From contig NC_063157.1 of assembly GCF_020921035.1 (NCBI RefSeq), forward strand, positions 9,956,001 through 10,020,000: a stretch of 64,000 nucleotides of DNA, written 5' to 3'. Position 1 is the first letter of the stretch. Each line of letters starts with the position of its first letter. Of the stretch, positions 1 to 12,290 are shown one piece after another. The stretch is from Rhodamnia argentea (lineage: Eukaryota > Streptophyta > Magnoliopsida > Myrtales > Myrtaceae). Under the pieces are notes generated by a model. The model saw only the letters and a program-made list of their open reading frames with translations, was not told the DNA's origin and did no database searches. The position numbers and the translations under genes are program-made.

Positions 1-1126
1 GAAAGGTGGAAAGAAAAGTTCCACTCTGCTGCTGCCTAGTGCCTAGTGTCCCACTTCATGTTAAAGTCAAGAAAAGCAAGCGCGAAAGCAAAAGTTCCCC
101 AGCTCCCCAAATGCTATTTGCCAGATCTTCCTTTTAAGTTGCATGGGATCGTTTCCATGATGTCCCTTTTCAAACTAGGGCCTTAGAAAAATTGAGAAGT
201 GGAAGGTAGCATCAACATAAAAAAGGACCACGCAATGGAAGGAACATGTTAGCCCTACTTTAGGTGGGATGTTCTTTGAACACACAATGATGTCAAGGGG
301 AAATTTCCAAGATACAACGTTGTAACGTACAATTATCGCACTTTAAAAAATTCGATTGCGACAAACCGTGAAACACCTTAAATCACTTTCCCCAACACGT
401 GACTCATGCTGCTGTATCCAAAAGGCATTGCGAAAATGCTCCAGCTAAAACGCAACTGAGCAGCTGGCATCATGGATGCATAATGGCCTCTCTTTTTTTC
501 GCTTTTGTCATGGTAGGAGTTTGTTTTAATTCAAGGCATGCCAAGAAAAAACCAGTTATCAGGTTCTAATATTCTGAAGACATCGGCAAAACATGGCTCG
601 AGAGAGAGAGATAGATAGAGATGAAGGGCGCTCGGCATGCCAAACCAAAATACGTTCTAACACTCTTAAGAAATCAGAAGAACATAAATTGAGATCAGAA
701 CTAGACAAATAGGCCATCTACTCAACAAAGGACCACATCAATGTCTCAAGTAATGCAGTTGGTTTCGAAAAGAGAAGGGCGAGAAATCTGTGCATAATCA
801 CGGCCATGCACGAACAATTCCGACCATCGCCAAGAGAAGTCTGACATGACATTCTATGCAGAAGTGGCATCCAGATGTAGCTAAACCAAACATTTTCCAT
901 TGAAGTTCTCTCTCAAAAAGTTAATGAATACAATATCATTCAATGAGCCGTGAGTATGATCCTTCTAATTTACAGTCAGCATCCTCTTCATGCAAAAAGA
1001 ATGGCAAAAATAGGAAAATGTACAAAGCCATCCCAATATAACAACTAGCAAAGTTGAACGATCAAATCTCAGAATATATGGATGCAGTAGATCCTGAGAA
1101 AGACATGTCTCTCATATTTCTTTTAC
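1..1126. other. Downstream flank of the AGTRAP-like gene
   Basis: I see no coding exon here. The stretch lies 3' of the minus-strand membrane-protein gene, so the part nearest 1126 is probably its 3' UTR. A short GA-rich run is present near 600-622. Confidence 0.4.
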
Positions 1127-4100
1127 CTATACACTCTGAGGCTTATTTGCAATCTCATGCTGAGATAAGGTCCTTGAACTCTTGACCTGCAAAGACGCAT
1201 TGAAATTACAGACGACAAAAGGAGAATCTTGTACCGTAGTCCTAAAACTGTGTGCTCATCTTACAACAAATTCACGACAACTCCTGTACCTTTATGGGGC
1301 CACTATAAATTTTTCTAGCAGGTTTTTGCTTTTACAAATATATGTCCTTCTGTAGGAGAAGCCGGGGATATCTATATTTGAAGTTACATGGACAACTAAC
1401 AAAAGATATGTTCATGCTGCTTAGAGACTCTCTTGTATTGGCGGAGATGGATTGGCTGTCCTTAACTCATATAGCTTGTTTAGGGTCCTGAGTAAGGAGA
1501 CTGATTTCAGGGTGGGTAGGTTCCAAACCAAGAACCAGAAACCTAGAACCCACCCTGTCAGACTAGGACCGGTCGTCCGGTTCCAGGGTCAACTTGGAAC
1601 CAGGCCTGATCTTAACTGTTAATACTATTATTCTAGGAAAACATATCTCCAACAACATCTATCACTTTTTTCAACTCAAGTACAAAAACAAAAAGTTAAT
1701 AACCAATTTAAAAAACCTGTTCAACCTGATAATTATTGTTCAAGGTATAAACCCAACAACCGAACCAATCAAGGCAAGTTTCCCAATTTTTATGTAAAAT
1801 CTACCAGATCCCATGTGAACCGGCTTAGAACCGGTCAGGTGAGGCTGGTTTAGTTCACTCTCACATTCAATCGGCCTAGTTACTCACACCTGTCTTGAGA
1901 ACGTCATGTTTCATGAGCAAATAGACTAAAGATCAATCTTGCAAGTTCCCCGCCTTCCCTTTTTTTCAATCAGTTCATCAAGTGAACCAAAAACTGTATT
2001 TATAAAGAGTTAAATTCTCCCTCTAATCAACGCTTGAATATAATCGCAAGAAGTAAAAGGAAATATTGAGATCGCTACATACATCTGCATCCTGAAAGGA
2101 ACTCCCAACGGATATCTTTAGGTCAGAAGCTTCTGCGGCAGATGAAGACTCATCATCACCAGTGCCACTTTGGCTAACCTACAAATGCAACATGCAAGAT
2201 AGATGGTGTCAGAACTCATAAATTTTACCACATCACGAAGAACTCTGCAGCTTCTGAGAACCTGAGCTTAAGGACGATGCTTACACGCTCTAATCAATAT
2301 AGTCTCAACTCAGGGAAATGTTAGATTCAAACACATAGTCAGATCATGTAAACAACCGTTAACGGGAAATGCAGAAAAGATAAATAAATAGGGTTTCACA
2401 TGCCATGTAGAGAAAGCCTTCACTAGTTTCTAATCAAGCAAATCGTGACAGATGTCCAGATTTTCAATGAATGAAATGAGATGTGAAAACAAAAATAAAC
2501 AACCACATTATCATGAGGCATCCATTACACACTAACTAAATATTCAATAAAGGTTCATTGAAGCAAAAGTGGTAAATTAATATACTTGGAGATTTAGTTG
2601 GCACTTGCGCTGAACCATGCATCATTGATTTGGTTGCAAGGCGAAGGTTTTAAATCAGAACTTGTCAAGAATTTCCTAGAGCTCTTGAAAAGCTCATGAG
2701 TGATCACAAGCATTGCCACAGCTTTTAATGAAGAATAACAAAACTTATAATCAAGAGAGTTAGACTGTTAACCCTACTTTATGCTTCCACAAGGAAGGCC
2801 CTACCATGAGACAAGGAAGCAACTTATGACAGTATGAGATCAAACATGACACAAAGTTACTATACAACCAAAATGGATAATTTATTGGTCAACATTAACA
2901 ACTATGACAGCACTTCTTATGCAAAATGGAAAAGACGCCAGGGATGCACTACTAGAGTTGACAATGGAGGCACTCCGTAAGATCATATATGGTCTAGACA
3001 ATGGCTCCAACTATATTCTCCCAAAACTTGCTCCAAAATGATTTTTGTACTCCCGTTTACGAAAAACCTCACCTATCAAAAACAAGATTCGACCCAAATA
3101 TCCTTCTATAGCCCAGATGCTTTCAATGTCACTTCACATTTCCAAATCCAACGTATCAAGATGTTAACTGATATTACAGTTTCAATTGCTAATTTCGGCG
3201 GCATAATGTCGTCATCATATCATGGCAGCCCCACAATTTTCACATTATGAGTCAAGAACAACATTATAGCATACATATACTTTATTTCAGCAGAATGGAT
3301 AACACTTTCCAGGCAGTACATATTATCTGTCACGGAAAAGATCCAAAAATAAGTAAACAATGATGTATGGACAAAAAGCAGGTAAAACAACATGAATTTC
3401 AAAAACCATGCAACCAATTAAGATGACAATCCCAATAACTCGGAAGCTTCTTTAGTCTGGAAACGAGCAAGCCAAGTACATTAATATAACAATAGGTGAG
3501 AAAACTATACCCTATTTAAGAATCCACTGTCTTGACCATCTTCAAAAAGTGATGAATAATAAGCAGGGTTATAAATTGAGCCCCCTAGAATCTCATCAGG
3601 ATCTGGGCCTTGCCTAACTGCAGCAGGAGTCACCGGACTTAAAAAGCTAGTTCTTACATCAGAATCTACTTCATGGCGATATGCGCTGTCTACACGTGAA
3701 ATCCCTAGCCTGTAGATCTGAATCCATAAAAACGAGGATGACAGCCTCACAGAAAACCCAACAATTTGCATAGCCAGCGCAAGTTTCACTGAAAAGATGA
3801 AAAATACTCCATAGTCATCAGAAGAAATGTTCCTGCATTAACATAAAATACTCCAAGATTATACATAAAGGAAGTGCAAGAAGAGAAAGACTGTTCCCTG
3901 GAGTAAACAATTAACTACAGTAGGTCATGATTGTTTCACAGGGAAAATATATTTTATGCCCAACGATACTCTTAAAATTTTCAATTTCACATCTATAAAT
4001 ACTTCTTGCATTTTCAATATTACTTTCAACAGTTTGTATAAATTTAAAAAACTTTTGCATATTAATTTAGTTCAGTATCTAAAAGATAGGCTTAAGTTTA

Positions 4101-6509
4101 TTTTCCTAACAATATTGTTGTTAACAAAAGTACTTGCCAGGAAATATGGCCTTCGTCACATCTAATCTCCAAGTAACTCTTGGTAAAGTAATCAACTTCA
4201 AGGAACTTGGATAACTGTGGAATCATTGACTCAACTATTTTTAGGCCACTTCAGAATGAAGGGTTGGTGGAAATATAGGAAGACAACATATTAGGTTCCA
4301 GAATCATAATCCTTGGATAGTTTCAATTACTGATGTTGGAGACTGGGATTTGATCAGCAACTTATATTAGGTATATGATAAGTTTTCTCGTTGCAAGTGG
4401 GGACAGGCTTCCTTTTTAATTACGTTTCCTATTCAGGTTTATTATTTCAACTTGGAGTCGAATTGACAAGAGTCACGTATATGGTTACAATTCTTTAGTT
4501 TAGATTAAGTTAAGGAAGACTATTGAATTTTAGCAAGTCTTTCTTTGAATAGTGTGACGCGATTCTTCTCTTAAGCTTGATACTCAAAAAGCCTTAGTTG
4601 CGTGCTTAAGAAACTTTAAAAGTAATGCAAAAAGAAAAATGTGCTCGATCTTAATTATTGTTCATTGAGAGTTCTCCTTGAATTCTCTGTCCTGGCTTAC
4701 AAAGTTGGGACTCGTCCTATATCAGGTTTTGGAATAAAAGCCAATGTTCCTACCATCGACTTATGATTTTCTCCAAAAATGGTGAGTGACACCGAATCAA
4801 ACTCTAGGCTATGTAAGTTAAACTATGACTTTGGCAAATTGAAATCAAAGTTTGAAGCTTTTGGTGAGGTTCATAACATATAAAGCAAGTTCTTACGAAG
4901 AGGGCTTTTCAAGGAGAAGAGAGATTAGTGTCCATCCACTCTTCACATGTGGTTGGTGGAAAAGGTCAATTTCACACTCATAGCTTGCTGGGAATGATAG
5001 AAATATCTTTTGTTCTCAATATTTGTATAGGGTTGGCTTCCCTTTGAAGTTGTTTGGTATAGGGGTGGTACCTCCTTGCCACCCTTTTTTTTACAGAAAT
5101 TTTGTTTATCCTCCAAAAGACATATAGATGAATAAATAAAGCAAGTTTTGGTGCACTTGTAAAAAAGTCCATGAAACTTTTGAGCAAATAAACAAAATAC
5201 CCATTGCCCGTGGATCGCAACCAATTAAAACCACAAATAACCAAGCCTCTCTTGCGTGGGATACAGAAAGTTTTCAAGGACTTCAAGAGTAAGAAGAATC
5301 TTTGCTAGAGGGCAGGGAACTAGAATCACATGACATGGTAGATCATTGGGAAAGTATTTAAACGGGCAAGAAAGAAAGCTTCAATGCTTGCACTTCTAGC
5401 ATGGAGAATTAGGTCGTATGGTATACCAATATTCAGTGAACACGCACGATAAGTCTCCTTTTCCCATTCTAAGTAGGTTGTTAAGTTTCCTTCTCCTATT
5501 CCTATTCCTATTCTGACTTGAAGTAGGATTACTGTTTAAGTTTCTTTTAAATAGAGCGGATGGAGATTATCGAATTCTAGCAAGTTTTGCTTTAATTGTG
5601 ATGCCATCATGCTCTTAAGTATGAGGCCCAAGAAGCCTAGTTTGATGCTTAGGAAGCTTTAGATTGAGAGTCACCTTTCAATTCTCAATCAACTGGGGCT
5701 CACTACTTGTGGGACTCATGGTCCTGCATCAACCTCCCTTTCCGTTTCTTAGATTGACTAAACCGCACAAAGAGAGTTTATGGCATGCTAAAGATTCTTC
5801 AGTAAGATCTTCAGCTGAGCTTTGCATCGAATGGTAGGAAAGGTCCCAATCAATCATCATATACCCACAAGTCTGTTATCTGTGAACTAATAATGAGGAC
5901 AATGGTTCGTGGGACTTAATTACCTCAGGGCAAAAAACCAATACAAAGATGGGTAGAGAGGTGAATAAGAACTAAACTGGTCAACTGCTTCGATATTAAT
6001 GGCCAGACGTGACATGAAGGCAAAGCACCAGTTCAACATAATTGAAGCATATGGGAGAACTATTGGACAGACAACGTACCATATCTCGTAAGTGAAGAGA
6101 ATGAACCAGGAGATATCGAGCAGAATCCCGCAGAAGAGAAGGACGGCGTAGGTCCGACCCAACTTCTGGCTGCTAGTCTCGATAGCTACCAGAGCAAACA
6201 AAGCAATGGCCAAATTGATGAGCAAAACCCCGTTGTAAATTGCGCCCAGCGATCCCACCAACGCGCAACCAATCTAATCCATAAACATCACAAATTCCAA
6301 ATAATCAATCCACACCCTCCGAAGATTCAAAATCCAAAAAAGAGGAAAAAAGACCCATCTTTGATTAGGCGAACCGAAGAGAGTCCCGAGAGTTGGAGGA
6401 AAACAGAGCTCACTTGAATGTAAATGAGGACGACGGCCACGGACTGGAGGCTATCGTAATCGCGGAGGAAGTGCTGGATGCGGTCTCCCAGCAACGAGCA
6501 AGGCATCAT
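1127..6509 (-). CDS. AGTRAP-like four-helix membrane protein, 5 exons, 255 aa
   Basis: Joined exons on the minus strand are 6509-6414, 6273-6080, 3832-3511, 2178-2083 and 1186-1127. All junctions are GT-AG and keep one open frame of 255 residues. Two adjacent ATGs begin at 6509 and 6506; I chose the first, and the second is equally possible. Residues about 22-135 contain four hydrophobic segments. They include a GILLDISWFILF segment and a final helix ending in WIQIYRLG, which resemble the angiotensin-II-receptor-associated protein (AGTRAP) fold. The tail (about 140-255) is hydrophilic and acidic, with the motif DPDEILGGSIY at 174-184 and a Ser/Asp-rich stretch near 205-220. The gene model is firm. 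The AGTRAP assignment rests on hydrophobic pattern and remembered motifs, so the biochemical role is unknown; an endomembrane location is an inference. The second intron is long (3833-6079) and holds an old repeat pair. Confidence 0.75.
1500..1885. repeat. Degenerate GGTTCC-rich TIR-element remnant in intron 4
   Basis: The stretch is rich in GGTTCC/GGAACC words. It begins with CAGGGTGGGTAGGTTCC and ends with CTCACACCTG, which is loosely inverted. It resembles the better preserved element at 18647-19254. No target duplication is visible. It lies inside the intron between the last two exons of the AGTRAP-like gene. Confidence 0.4.
4400..5745. repeat. Possible old LTR pair (non-autonomous element) in intron 2
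   Basis: Two diverged direct repeats lie at about 4400-4737 and 5452-5740. They share a block running from TCTAGCAAGT through CTCTTAAG and AAGCCTAGTT to CTTTA, and both end with a GGGACTC word a few bases before ATCA. About 700 bp lie between them, with no recognisable gag or pol. The layout would suit a small LTR-derived element, but identity is low and I see no convincing primer-binding site. Confidence 0.35.
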
Positions 6510-9500
6510 ACGCCCGCGAGAACCGGTCGAATCTCGCCTACGTCGATCTGGCCATGCGTGAATCGCGCGTAGCAACACATGAACAGAAGTGGGCACCGCG
6601 CGGAGGAGGAGAAGACGGAAGCGGGAGAAGCTGTTGCTTCTGCAACGGCGGAGAAATGCAAGCCACTGGACACGGGAGCTCTGGTTTTTTCCCAAAGGGC
6701 GATGGAGGAGGAAGACTGGTTGGGCTTTCGGTTCCGGAGGTTGCGGTTTCGAACGAGGAAAATCTTCTTCCAGCTCACGTGCGGCGCACGTGCGAATTTG
6801 CTTTCCAGTTTAAACTCCTCCTCTCCTTTTGTCAGGAATTGGATTTCCCCTGCTCTTTTTCATGTTCGTGTCAGTTCGACATTAACCAGAGAGAGTTGAC
6901 AAAGAGAGTTTGTTTCCTCCTCTCTTTATGGTCCTCGGTTCAAACCGTGTCGGGAGCACTTCAATGGCGAAATCCCGAACGGGTCGGGGCGGATGCGAAG
7001 GAGGGCGGGCTTAGTAAGGATGCGAGCTCCCCGATCCGGACGGGGTTATCACTTCAAAGCAGCATGGCCAGTGGCCTAGTCTTGATTTAATGGCAGCTGT
7101 GATGAATCTCTGCAGGCTTCAAGGTAGCAGCAATAGAAGTTGCAGGCGAATCGCGAAGGTGTTGGCCGCTCGATTGAAGAAGTTTCTGCCTGATTTTAAT
7201 GGCTACTTGCCAGGCTGCATTTGTTGGGAGGTAGAAGGATTCCTGACAACATATATTGGACGAGGAAGGAAGAAAAAACAAAGAAAGGGGGATAGAGTCG
7301 AGTCTAGGCGCATATGGCACACAAAAGAAAGTCCGGTTTCGGTAAAGACATGAGTAATTTGAGCATTATGAAAACCAATTTATTGATGAAAGCCAGGATT
7401 ATAACTACATTTGATTAATTTACTAATCTAATGTAAGTGTTACCAGGACTCGACTATTTAGGGAAAGGAAGGCTTGAGCATTACTTGGGCATCCGACCGA
7501 TTCTTCATTTCGTACCCACTAGGTACTTTCCGGAGTTTCGCTTTGAATTTCATCGCAAAAATATAGAGAGAGAGAGACTTTTTTTCTTTTTGGTGGAAAG
7601 GAAAGTTTTATTTCACGTGAAAGAGAGGTACGTTACTTAAAGACAAAATCAATCTCAAAGTTACAGTCCAACGCAAATCTTACAAAATAAGTAAATCTAA
7701 AAAATGAATCAATTTGGTATAGCCAGTAAAGACCCGCTCATTCCGAAAGAATGAATTTGTCATAGCATCAAAGCATAACCAGTGGCCGATCATTGAATCT
7801 CGTATCATCCACCGAGATTTTCCTCTTCGATAGCTACGGTTTTGCTAAAAAAGTAGTGCGTGCTTAGATTCGGTGTCCCTAACACCATCACTAGATTTAG
7901 ATGATCTAGATTTAGATCGGAAGAGAAGAGCTGCAAAGGAGATACACGTATTGCAAAACCACTTTCAAATAAGCCAATTGCTGAAAGTAGTGGCATAGAA
8001 GTCTTGAAGACTTGTGGGGCGCTTGACAATTTGGAGCAAGAATATGGAGCCGAAGCGAGCAAATCTGGAGAGAAAAGAATCTTTCGTGGTGCTCGCACTT
8101 CAATCTTTAGAGCACCCAGGGACAAATCTCTCCACTTTCATGGAGGATATCGATCGCATTGTCTACGAAATCAATGAAGAAGTCTTGAAAATGAAGAGAT
8201 AGAGAAAGGAAAAGGAAGAGAGAAAGAAAGGTCCCTCCCTCCCCCTTAGGGATATAAATTCAAGAAAGGGGGCTGGGCAACAGGAAACCCTTAGAGAGAA
8301 TTGGTAGGGTCTTTTTTTAGAGAAAAATTTGTAAGTAGTGAGAGTTTGAGGGAGAATTTCTTGATGCATCTGACAGAAGGGGTATATGGCATCACAACCA
8401 AAAGCTGAACCACATATATGTTTGTGATCATAAAACCTCTTTAAGTCAATTGTTATTCTCAATGCTCCGCTCCTATTCCATTTTCTTCCAAACGAATTCA
8501 AATTCATCATCTGATTCGTATGATTTGAGAAATAATTATCTTTAGGCATCGGCTCATGGTATAAATATGGAATATTTTGATTAGCATTTTTCCAAGTAAA
8601 TTCAAATTCAAACAGTGTTATGTACTCAAAAACGCCATTCGAAAGGCTTTCGTCATAACTTGGTCTTGATTGGTGAATAAGATGTTCAAAGTTTTATTTT
8701 CTTTATGCTCCAAAAATAAGCTTGAAAAACTCATCGAAAAACCAGATAAATGAATTTGCAATCTCATGACCATACCGCACACCCGAAACCCCAATAAAAG
8801 GTGCACATATCATGTTACATTTATCAGTACGATACGTGATATCAAACATCATGACAAACACTAGAATAGTAATAATCTACCTATACAGTTGGCTTTTGCA
8901 TTTGCTTGCATATTTAAGATGATTTAAAGACTTTGACAGTCTGCCCCTCTATAAAAAATTTTGATGATCACGCAGGATAAACAAAGTTTTTGAATTTTTA
9001 CTGCTTTGTTTGCCTAGAACTTATAAGCCATAGTAGCCATCTCAACTAAAATATCTTACAAGTATTAGAGGTTATTTTTCCATATTTCATTAAATGCTTT
9101 TGATTTTCCGGTGTGAATGCATGATTTTACTCAAAAACAATGACTTCTTCATAAACATAATTTTGAACCTTAATTTCAATGTGAGAAGGACGACCACATC
9201 TAATTTCAAGTCTCTGGATCGCATGAGTTATGAGATAACCCTTCACGCACAAAAGTCCTTTGGGTTATTTCCCACTTAACCTTTTTATCAGTCTGATTAT
9301 TTCTCCCCCTAAAATCTTTATATATGCCACATAATTATGATACGCCTCAAGTTCACTAACAAAAAATAATTCCTAATTCTAAGCTCAAGTTCTTTTTCCA
9401 AATCACATCTTAAAACGTGGAAGATGAGCAATCTCATGCTGCTGTATAAAAGAACAATATGTACTTAAGGTGCATTCAGAGTACTTCTCCTTGAAGTGTT

Positions 9501-9805
9501 TGTACAAGGCAAATAACATCTCAAGCATTACCTAAAAACGCAATTAAGTCTCGTGACGAGGACATTTCTAAAATAATGTAAGTGTTTAAAGCAAGCGAAA
9601 AGAAGAACAACCTTTTAGGATTCCAGAATAACACGGGTGAAGGATTACCTCCGATTAGTCTATCTGATAACCTTATACATGCGGAGTGTTTTGCCTTGCT
9701 TGTAGCTACGTATAGAGAGGAAAAGCAATAAACTGAGAGAAGATATGTTTGTGGTTTACGTTGCAAACGTACTTGGCTTATGCCTAGGGGTTATCAAAAT
9801 TTGGA

Positions 9806-10040
9806 TTATCCCAAAGATGAGAAGGAAGTGTTTTGAGATACCTCCTCCATAAAGACCTTCGCTCATCGTCACTCTAATGAATGAACAGAGGTTAACCAAC
9901 TTTCGAAGGGTCCCTCATATACATCTAAAATTACCTACGCACCAAAGGCCAATCCAATCTCTACTATTGTTTTTTAGGCAATTGTGTGACCATAATGCAA
10001 CTCTGACGCATGTTGAACTTGAATGCACAATTATTTGCAT
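9806..10040 (+). repeat. Dispersed direct repeat, copy 1
   Basis: This copy shares long words with 12105-12290, including CTCATATACATC, CCAATCCAATCT, TTGTGTGACC and TGCACAATT in the same order. It carries roughly 55 bp near 9840-9895 that the second copy lacks. The two copies lie about 2.3 kb apart. Confidence 0.6.
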
Positions 10041-10084
10041 GAGGCGGCGGCGGCACCGCCCCGCCGGGGGGGTGGAGGTGGGGG

Positions 10085-10111
10085 AAGAGAGAGAGAGAGA
10101 GAGAGAGAGAG
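10085..10111. repeat. GA dinucleotide microsatellite
   Basis: An uninterrupted run of GA repeats follows a GC-rich, G-rich stretch. Confidence 0.95.
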
Positions 10112-10204
10112 TTGGCGTGAGAGAGAGTGATGGAGTCTGTAAATGTCGGAAATGAGAAAACCGTACCTCTATTTATAGTAATTTTCTAGCTTCTTTCACA
10201 AGTT

Positions 10205-10360
10205 ACTTCACATGTGAACGTATTTATGTTTCCTTGACTTTGTCAATCCTACTAGTGTGAACTCATTTATGTTTTCTTGATTTTTTTAATCCTATAGTGT
10301 GAACTTTCTTGACTTTGCTAATATGAACTCATTTATGTTTGCTTGACTTTGTTAATGAAA
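10205..10360 (+). repeat. Degenerate tandem repeat
   Basis: Three to four diverged units carry GTGAACTCATTTATGTTT followed by CTTGACTTTGT and AATCCTA. Spacing varies from about 40 to 60 bp because of deletions. Confidence 0.6.
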
Positions 10361-11060
10361 ACGATGTTAATCTTATCTTATCTATGAAAGTGACTTTGTT
10401 CTTATTCTTACCCTATGCTTGAAAATGACATTTCTATTTGTCATTTACCTTTTGACTTTTTATTGATTTATCAAAAATGAAATTTTTACACTCAGCGGTG
10501 TTAGAACAAGAGAACGGGAGTATCACAATAACGGGACCGGGCGACGGTGGCGACGGTTTGGGCGTGGGCGTTTCGCACTGGGCAGGCCAAGAGGTACACC
10601 TCGGTTCGGCCGTGAGTTGGCCAAGCGCAGGCCAACCGAGTCTTGTCCAATCAATCACGAGTCGAGCGTACCTCGCTCTCGGCTTGTCGTCGTTCATTAT
10701 CCATCCTTCGTCGATTAATCCGTCATCTTGTTCGTTCTGTATTTCCTGTCATTTGTATTTAATATTTTCCTTCATTTTATTAAGGAAAACTTTTAAGTCA
10801 ATGGAACCTTCTATGAAGAATTTCTAAGTAAACTCATTAATGAGCCTAATCTCTAAGCTTTGAAAACGATATTAATTTCATCGTATCATTAATTACTTAA
10901 AAACAATATTGATCCTATCATGGAATTAATTATTTGAAAGCGACGTTGATATTATCCGTTAGCAAAATGACTTGCAGTTGGCTTATATGTTCTTGATTGA
11001 CTAGGCATAAACTTATATATTAATTCAAGAAATATTACTGTATCGTGTTTTCTAATACAA

Positions 11061-11198
11061 AATTTTCGAGAAAACTTCTTAAATAAGTCAAGTAAAAGTT
11101 TCCTCGAGAAGCTTCGGAATAACTTCATCGAGAAGTTACGGGATGGCTTTCTCAAGAAGCTACGAGGTAGCTTCCTCTAGGAGTTTCTAGGTGTCTTA
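11061..11198 (+). repeat. Degenerate 24-28 bp tandem repeat
   Basis: About five units alternate a TCGAGAAG-like word with a GGTAGCTT-like word. Examples of the first word begin near 11103, 11128 and 11152. Confidence 0.6.
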
Positions 11199-11472
11199 AA
11201 GAACAAGTCAAGAGAAATTCTTTTATTTTCTAAATATTTTTAATGTGGGAAATTTTGGAATGTCGCGTAAAGGATTGTGCCTTCGACAATTTATCATATA
11301 ATTTACATCTTATCACAAAGAAGATTGAATATAATCAAACACCCTTACCCATTAGTCAATTCCGTTATAATCCGGCTTGTGCCCGAGTTACATGTGATTT
11401 GGAAGTGAGACCCATTAGTCAAATTCCTTTGTAATCCAGCTTATATGTGACTTGCACGTCACTTGCAAGTGA

Positions 11473-11570
11473 GAGGGAGTGTTGCAATATTATCCCAAAT
11501 TGTTTGACAATGCGTCTTAAATGCTTTTTATATTCATGTGGTTTCTATCCACATATCGGTTTAAGTTTTT
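11473..11570 (+). repeat. Possible start of a solo LTR
   Basis: A short purine tract GAGAGGGAG is followed by TGTTGCAATATTATCCCA. This resembles the polypurine tract and LTR start of plant Copia elements. No second LTR or internal coding sequence was found, so it is at best a remnant. Confidence 0.3.
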
Positions 11571-12104
11571 CGATTGGATTTAAAACAAAATTTGAAGCTA
11601 GTACTAAGAAGAAATAATAATGAAAAGAAAAAGTTCTCCAAGACCGACAAACTACTCTATCATTGTGGGACTGAATCCGGGTATTTTGAGCTCGCTTCGC
11701 CCATATACGAGGTTCGTCTTTACTTCCTTTTGTCGACATTGCTTTTTCTTTAAAGATGCTCCTTTTGTGATTGTCTGAATGTTTTGGTTGTCCGAAATCG
11801 ATGGAAGGAAGGATCGGATTATGGCCGGCCTCTAAAGCCATAAAGGGCAAAAAAAAATAAATAAATAAATAAAAAGATCAATTTTTTTTTTACAAAATTA
11901 CTATATATTATTAAAAATTGTCCAAGTGAGCGTCAACGGTGCCACGTAGGACGATTGACCTCCATGTCAGCAATTTTCGACCAATAGGACTGAATTGGAC
12001 AGCAGGTGAAAATGTTTAGGACTGAATCGACAAACTTAAAAGATTTAGGATTGAACTTGCAAAAATACGAAAAGTTTAGGACTTACCTGTATCAAACGTT
12101 AAAT

Positions 12105-12290
12105 TATGCAAAAGATGAGAAAAAGTGTTTTGAGAACCCAAATTTTTGAAGGTCTCTCATATACATCCCAAATTACCTATGTACTTAAGACTAATCCAAT
12201 CTGTATTATAGTTTTTGTGGTCATTGTGTGACCTTAATGCACCTCTAACTAGCGTTGAACTTGAGTGCACAATTGTTTCCTTTATAAGCT
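12105..12290 (+). repeat. Dispersed direct repeat, copy 2
   Basis: This is the partner of 9806-10040, in the same orientation and shorter because it lacks the extra segment seen in copy 1. Confidence 0.6.

Noticed and set aside
6554..7090. 178-codon plus-strand frame upstream of the AGTRAP-like gene
   Set aside because: It overlaps antisense to the first-exon region, has no recognisable domain and owes its length to high local GC content.
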